46,958 bases of DNA from positions 1 through 46,958 of the forward strand of contig JAFSAW010000070.1 of NCBI GenBank assembly GCA_017442085.1, given 5' to 3'. The stretch comes from Oscillospiraceae bacterium. GTDB taxonomy: Bacteria > Bacillota > Clostridia > Oscillospirales > Ruminococcaceae. A program made the translations under genes and the position numbers. This document shows positions 42,467-46,958 of this stretch, one piece after another (the stretch's first letter is position 1; each line of letters starts with the position of its first letter). The notes below the pieces were generated by a model that was given only the letters and a program-made list of their open reading frames with translations, ran no database searches and was not told the DNA's origin.

Positions 42467-42985
42467 ATGAAAAAACTTATAATTTCTCTTATAACAGGCT
42501 CTGTGCTTATCGGCATAGGCATAGGTGTTATGCTGTTTGAAATTGCCGAATATTCAATGACAGATACCTATCCCGAAATAAAAAATGCACCCGTGCAGGA
42601 ATTTTCCTTTACCGATGATGCTGTTTTTGAAGATGCGGGAGAAGGCAGAACTATAAATATTTACGGCTATCTTGGCGAATATTTTGACGATTTCGGCAAG
42701 TTTGAAGTTGTAGAGGATAAAAATGTAAAAGGCATTGAAGTTACAATAAAATACCGCGGCACAAAACCAAGGTTTCACTTTAACGGCTACGGATACGAAC
42801 ACCGCGGATACGAATATGAATATTCACTGAGTGCATACAGCGACAATGTTATGCCAAAACAGATACTTGATATGGCGGAATATATGTGTACAAACAAAAC
42901 CATTGTAAGATACCAGGACCTGTTTTATGCCGAAAAGGTTATTGTAAAAACCAGTCAGCCACAGCTGATTGAGTTTGAATTCTGA
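42467..42985 (+). CDS. Membrane-anchored extracytoplasmic protein of unknown family
   Basis: 172 residues. One N-terminal helix (about 4-25, glycine-isoleucine rich) is followed by a soluble, beta-rich, aromatic domain with many Y/F (HFNGYGYEHRGYEYEYS). No known motif is recognised; in related operons this place is often held by DUF4097-like beta-helix proteins. Last gene of the padR operon; strong terminators follow. Confidence 0.75.
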   Translation: MKKLIISLITGSVLIGIGIGVMLFEIAEYSMTDTYPEIKNAPVQEFSFTDDAVFEDAGEGRTINIYGYLGEYFDDFGKFEVVEDKNVKGIEVTIKYRGTKPRFHFNGYGYEHRGYEYEYSLSAYSDNVMPKQILDMAEYMCTNKTIVRYQDLFYAEKVIVKTSQPQLIEFEF

Positions 42986-43022
42986 CACACCCCTTAAATT
43001 AAATACATCCAAATCGGCAGAA

Positions 43023-43053
43023 CGCCCGCAGAAAAATCTGCGGGCGCTTTGCT
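43023..43053 (+). terminator. Terminator of the padR operon
   Basis: CGCCCGCAGA/TCTGCGGGCG with an AAAA loop, then CTTTGCTTTTT. Confidence 0.8.
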
Positions 43054-43065
43054 TTTTGCCACAAG

Positions 43066-43103
43066 AAAAAGCCGCACAGAATACTTTTTCTGCACGGCTT
43101 TTT
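43066..43103. terminator. Bidirectional terminator
   Basis: AAAAAGCCG ... CGGCTTTTTT with inner CAGAA/TTCTG pairing; serves the second kinase gene on the minus strand as well. Confidence 0.82.
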
Positions 43104-43111
43104 TGCTTTTA

Positions 43112-44536
43112 TTAGATTATAAACCAGAATTCTGTGCCAAGGCCCTCACGGCTTTCAACACCGTACTGGAAGTTGTGGTTTTCCAGAATTGATTTTACTA
43201 TTGCAAGGCCAAGGCCGCTGCCTGTTCTGCCCTCGTCCTTTCTTGCACGGTAATATTTGTCAAACAGATGCGGGATATCCTCCTGCTTGATTCCCTGACC
43301 GGAGTCATAAACACTCACCTTTACCTTGCCCTCTTCTGTCACGTTGATTGCAACGCCAACACGGGTTTCTGGCGGTGTGTGCACCAGTGCATTGGATACA
43401 AAGTTGTGGATTACCCTTTCTATCAGTGCTGCATCTGCAAAGACATAAATCTGCTGCGGACCTGCATAAGATATGCTTTTGCCCTCTTTTATTGCCTTAT
43501 AGTTGTACATTTCCACAATGTCCTGACACATATCGGCAATATCAAACTGAACAATATTCAGCTTGTAGGTGCTCTGGCTGAGCTTGGTGTATTCCATAAC
43601 CGAACCAACCATTTCGGACAGGCGGTCGGTTTCTTCAATGATGGTTGTAAGCTGCTGGTCGCGTATTTCCTTGTTTTCCCCTGTGATATCCTTTATGCTT
43701 TCGGCATAACCCTTGATAATGGTCAGCGGTGTGCGCAGGTCGTGGGAAATGTTTGCAATAAGGTCGCGCTGCAGCTCGTGGCTGTGCTGAATTTCTTCGG
43801 TCATAAGGTTAAAATCTTTTGCAAGCTGACCAAATTCGTCCTTGTTTGCAATTTCAACCTTTACGTCATAGTTGCCCTTTGCAATTTCCTTGGTAGCCGC
43901 TGAAAGCTTGAGCAGCGGAGACATAAACCAATGGGACATTATTGTTGCAATAAGGATTGAAAGTATGATACCGATAATTGATGCCGTCTGCAGCTGACTG
44001 CTTACAATAGAAACAATGCTTTCTGTTCTGGCAAGGTTTGTGGAAACGATAATTGTGTACTGACCGTCATAAAAGCGACCCTTTATGGCCTGAATATTGC
44101 CAAGGTCATCCTGAAAATGTGCATTGTAGTTCTGGCGGCTGTATTCCCGTATTTCCTTGCGCAGATTTCTTACCACTGTGGAATCTATCTTGCGCTGCTG
44201 GTCAAAAAAGTGGTCATTGCTGCCATCGGAATGAAGCTGGCAGGCATCGCCGATACCCTCAAAAAGCACAAGGCCGTTGCCTTTTGCATCTGCTATATCA
44301 ATGCAGGTGCCTATATTGATAAAGCCCGATATCTCCTCAAGGGTATTTTCGGTTATTCCGCCGTCCAGCTCTATGGCTGTGACAACCTTGTTCATCATTT
44401 TGCTCAGTTCCGCCTGGGTAACTGCATAATACATAGGCTTGAACATAAACACTGCCATAAACCATGTCAGTGCTATTATCGCCATATTAACCAAAAATAT
44501 CAGAGCCGTCAGCTTGCGGCGGATGTTGCTTCGCAT
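43112..44536 (-). CDS. Sensor histidine kinase of the second two-component system
   Basis: 474 residues. Helix 1 (about 10-32), an extracellular domain of about 135 residues, helix 2 (about 180-205), HAMP, H-box SHDLRTPLTIIKGY, then HATPase with NALVHTPP, DSGQGI and GSGLGLAI. Family resemblance is to the VanS/CssS/PhoR type. It lies 17 bases after the response regulator gene, in one operon. Confidence 0.94.
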   Translation of the reverse strand: MRSNIRRKLTALIFLVNMAIIALTWFMAVFMFKPMYYAVTQAELSKMMNKVVTAIELDGGITENTLEEISGFINIGTCIDIADAKGNGLVLFEGIGDACQLHSDGSNDHFFDQQRKIDSTVVRNLRKEIREYSRQNYNAHFQDDLGNIQAIKGRFYDGQYTIIVSTNLARTESIVSIVSSQLQTASIIGIILSILIATIMSHWFMSPLLKLSAATKEIAKGNYDVKVEIANKDEFGQLAKDFNLMTEEIQHSHELQRDLIANISHDLRTPLTIIKGYAESIKDITGENKEIRDQQLTTIIEETDRLSEMVGSVMEYTKLSQSTYKLNIVQFDIADMCQDIVEMYNYKAIKEGKSISYAGPQQIYVFADAALIERVIHNFVSNALVHTPPETRVGVAINVTEEGKVKVSVYDSGQGIKQEDIPHLFDKYYRARKDEGRTGSGLGLAIVKSILENHNFQYGVESREGLGTEFWFII

Positions 44537-44553
44537 AACAAATTTCCTTTTGC

Positions 44554-45231
44554 TTATTCTTTGGGTTCAAATTTATAGCCTACACCCCATACTGTCTCGA
44601 TGCAGTCACGATATTCGCCAAGGTGGCTGCGCAGCATTTTGATGTGGGTGTCAACTGTGCGGTCTTCGCCGAAGTAGTCATAATTCCACACTTTAAGCAG
44701 AATTCTTTCGCGGCTGAGTGCCACGCCTTTGTTCTGTACAAGGCACACCAGCAGGTCAAATTCTTTTGGTGTTACATTGATGTACTCGCCTTTGATTTTA
44801 ATGGAATGGCTTGGAACATCGATAACCAGGTCACCGAAAATATATTTTTCGTTGTTCTCTGTAAGTTCCGGATTTGTACGCATTGCAACAGCCTTGATGC
44901 GTGCCATAAGTTCTTTTGGGGAGAACGGTTTTACAATATAGTCGTCTGTGCCTGCTTCAAAGCCTGTGATTTTATCACATTCTTCGCCTTTTGCGGAAAG
45001 GATGATAACAGGTGTTTTAAAACCGCGGCTGCGCATCTCTTTAAGGCAGGTGATACCGTCCATAAAAGGCATCATAACATCAAGGATAACCATATCGATA
45101 TCGCCCTTGGAAATAATGTTAAGGGCTTCTATGCCGTCTTTTGCAAATTCGGTTTCGTAACCTGCAACTGTAATATACTGTCCGATAAGTTCACGGATTT
45201 TAGGTTCGTCGTCTACAACAAGAATTTTCAT
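44554..45231 (-). CDS. OmpR/PhoB-type response regulator of the second system
   Basis: 225 residues. D7/D8 acid pair, phospho-acceptor D51, receiver lysine in ILSAKGE, and an OmpR winged helix (VDTHIKMLRSHLGEYRDCIETVWGVGYKF). First gene of the pair. A dyad AGCATAA/TTATGCT (45279-45305) lies about 50 bases upstream and could be its operator. Confidence 0.95.
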   Translation of the reverse strand: MKILVVDDEPKIRELIGQYITVAGYETEFAKDGIEALNIISKGDIDMVILDVMMPFMDGITCLKEMRSRGFKTPVIILSAKGEECDKITGFEAGTDDYIVKPFSPKELMARIKAVAMRTNPELTENNEKYIFGDLVIDVPSHSIKIKGEYINVTPKEFDLLVCLVQNKGVALSRERILLKVWNYDYFGEDRTVDTHIKMLRSHLGEYRDCIETVWGVGYKFEPKE

Positions 45232-45375
45232 AGTGCATAACCTCTCTTTATATCAATTTTTACCATACAAATATATTCAGCATAAGTTTTGACTGACTTT
45301 ATGCTACTTTAAATATAAATCCTATAAGTTACAATTTTGTGAAAACGCCGCAAAAATGTGAAAACTGGCGTTTCC

Positions 45376-46848
45376 TTATTCTGCCTTTACCTTTTTGCCT
45401 TTTATTTTTGCCCCGTTTACCCTGCGGAGAATTTCGTCTTTAAGGGCAGCGGGAATTTCAACTGTAGTGTGGCTGTCACCGATGTGTATTGCGCCGATAA
45501 GGCTGCCTTTTATCTTGCTTTCGCCCGCTACTGCACCAAGAATCTGTTTTGGAGAAACCCCGTTCTTACGGCCTACGGAAAGGCGCATAGGATAAAATCT
45601 GTCATCTTCTGCCTGTTTTTTCTTTTTTTCTTTAGCCTTGCCCTTTGGTGTAAAATCCTTTTTATCAGATTTTTTGTTTTTTTCCTTTTCGGTTTTATCC
45701 GCTTTGGATTTAAGCGGTTTTATGTTTTTAAGTTCTTCAATTTCGTATGGGCTTATCTCTGCCTTTACCCCACGGATAATATTGCCCATCTGCATAAGCT
45801 GGCGCTTGTCTGTTATAAAGGTATAGCTTTGTCCGCCCTTGCCTGCACGGCCTGTTCTGCCTATGCGGTGAACATAATATTCGGTCTGTGTTGGTATATC
45901 ATAGTTGAACACCGCGTCCACATCGTTTACATCTATACCGCGGGCTGCCACGTCGGTTGCAACCAGCAGCTGTACACCGCCTTTGCGGAATTCTTTCATA
46001 ACCTTGTCGCGGTCACGCTGGCGCATATCACCGTGAAGTCCGCGGGCAGAAATACCCTTTTGCTCAAGAACCGGCACAAGCACGTCCACCATCTTTTTGG
46101 TGTTGCAGAAAACAATGCCAAGACTGATGTCCTCGTTTTTTATGATGTGGCAAAGGGCGTCCGCCTTTGTTCCTTTAGGGCATTCCACAGAATACTGTTT
46201 TATTGTTTCCACTGTCGCCTGCCTTTTGGCAATTTCAACAAGCTGAGGGCTGTTCTGATAGTTGTTTACAATATCCAGAATTTCCTTTGGCATTGTGGCA
46301 GAAAACAGCACGGTCTGTCTGTCCTGCGGTGTGGATTTGAGGATTGTTTCGATATCTTCGCGGAAGCCCATATTAAGCATTTCATCCGCTTCGTCCAAAA
46401 CAATCATCTTAAGGTTCTGCAGTTTAAGGGTTTTGCGGCTGATATGGTCCATAACCCTGCCGGGAGTACCCACCACAATCTGACTGCCCTGACGCATAAG
46501 CGGCACCTGCTTGGAAAGCATCTGTCCACCGTAGATTGCCACCGTTTTGATATCGTGGGTATATTTCATCAGTTTTCTTATTTCACTGCAGGCCTGAACA
46601 GCAAGCTCCCTTGTGGGCACAAGCACCAGCACCTGAGTAAATTTTTTGTTAAGTTCCTTGTCCACAGCCGAAACCGCAGGCACACCAAAGGCAATTGTTT
46701 TGCCGCTGCCCGTCTGACTTTTGCCGATAACGTCCTTGCCTGCCAGTATCAGCGGAATTGTCTTCTGCTGAATTTCGGTAAGGCTTTCAAAGCCCATATC
46801 ATCAAGGGCACGTTTTATCTGTGGCATTATTTCGAAATTTATTTCCAT
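45376..46848 (-). CDS. DEAD-box RNA helicase with DbpA-type RNA-binding domain
   Basis: 490 residues. Q motif (LTEIQQKTIP), Walker A SQTGSGKT (44-51), DEAD, SAT, and HRIGRTGRAGK are all present. A lysine-rich linker (about 385-420) leads to a C-terminal DbpA domain (RLSVGRKNGVSPKQILGAV), the fold that in DbpA binds 23S rRNA hairpin 92. So a role in ribosome assembly is likely. DeaD/CsdA-type cold-shock helicases share the same layout, so the exact paralogue is open. Confidence 0.95.
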   Translation of the reverse strand: MEINFEIMPQIKRALDDMGFESLTEIQQKTIPLILAGKDVIGKSQTGSGKTIAFGVPAVSAVDKELNKKFTQVLVLVPTRELAVQACSEIRKLMKYTHDIKTVAIYGGQMLSKQVPLMRQGSQIVVGTPGRVMDHISRKTLKLQNLKMIVLDEADEMLNMGFREDIETILKSTPQDRQTVLFSATMPKEILDIVNNYQNSPQLVEIAKRQATVETIKQYSVECPKGTKADALCHIIKNEDISLGIVFCNTKKMVDVLVPVLEQKGISARGLHGDMRQRDRDKVMKEFRKGGVQLLVATDVAARGIDVNDVDAVFNYDIPTQTEYYVHRIGRTGRAGKGGQSYTFITDKRQLMQMGNIIRGVKAEISPYEIEELKNIKPLKSKADKTEKEKNKKSDKKDFTPKGKAKEKKKKQAEDDRFYPMRLSVGRKNGVSPKQILGAVAGESKIKGSLIGAIHIGDSHTTVEIPAALKDEILRRVNGAKIKGKKVKAE

Positions 46849-46958
46849 TTAAACCTCTGTAATATTTAAAAATAGAATCTGTGATATTGTGTAATATTGT
46901 TAATATAATATATTATAACTTTTTAAGTATACTGCAGGCAACAGAATATTGTAAACAA

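Noticed and set aside
45358-46869. 503-codon open frame antisense to the RNA helicase gene
   Set aside because: It is a shadow of codon bias in the true gene: cysteine-, histidine- and phenylalanine-rich, no ribosome binding site, no family resemblance. Similar long frames run opposite cysS, rmuC, DUF1385 and the purine permease.

Overview
The window is a chromosomal segment from a low-to-mid GC, Gram-positive, anaerobic Firmicute, most likely a gut clostridium of the Oscillospiraceae/Ruminococcaceae type. The evidence is consistently Gram-positive gene content and Shine-Dalgarno sites (AGGAG), a flavodiiron protein with a rubredoxin tail, the order recA-recX-rimO-pgsA, a T-box leader on cysS, PadR/DUF1700 genes, and intergenic palindromic repeats of a kind common in gut clostridia. 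I do not name a species. I see no prophage, plasmid, transposase or CRISPR array; the window is core genome with repeat-rich intergenic spaces.

Layout. 1-4.7 kb: 3' part of a copper P-type ATPase carrying a C-terminal CopZ-like domain, a flavodiiron protein divergent from a Crp/Fnr regulator, and a RelA/SpoT-domain protein. 4.7-9.7 kb: purine permease, Ca/Na antiporter, and an iron-type alcohol dehydrogenase lying between two identical tRNA-Leu(GAG) genes, each followed by a structured repeat. 9.7-15.5 kb: rmuC, a small membrane protein, a Sir2-azlC-azlD cluster, a lipid kinase and a zinc-ribbon membrane protein. 15.5-19.4 kb: rodA, tsaE-tsaB-rpiB, upp and a zinc-ribbon protein. 19.5-21.9 kb: a sigma-70-like factor, a MATE exporter and tRNA-Leu(CAA). 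22-25.4 kb: the operon DUF969-DUF979-M29-like peptidase-pcp. 25.4-25.9 kb: tRNA-Trp, tRNA-Asp and tRNA-Thr with a folded spacer. 25.9-34.5 kb: MFS and NSS transporters, T-box-cysS, then recA-recX-rimO-pgsA read leftward. 34.6-39.7 kb: lipoprotein-response regulator-histidine kinase-DUF1385-prmC. 39.8-43 kb: a ZIP transporter, a hairpin-dense spacer, and padR-DUF1700-microprotein-unknown membrane-anchored protein. 43.1-46.9 kb: a second two-component system and a DbpA-type RNA helicase.

How the genes fit together. Several groups look like working units. The flavodiiron protein and the divergent Crp/Fnr regulator share overlapping promoters with two inverted repeats, which suggests an oxidative/nitrosative stress circuit linked to a (p)ppGpp-type enzyme. 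The DUF969/DUF979 membrane pair, an M29-like peptidase and pyroglutamyl peptidase look like a peptide/5-oxoproline use module. The lipoprotein-RR-HK operon is likely an envelope-sensing system.

Most notable non-gene signals: (i) three tRNA-Leu-linked elements with two stem-loops whose stems covary while loops and flanks are conserved; (ii) a perfect 25-bp dyad at the recA promoter in place of a recognisable LexA box; (iii) seven hairpins in about 290 bp at 40.7-41.0 kb; (iv) a three-way-junction fold before tRNA-Thr; (v) a 28-codon membrane microprotein gene; (vi) an intact ribosome binding site and ATG inside the copA reading frame exactly at the CopZ-like domain.
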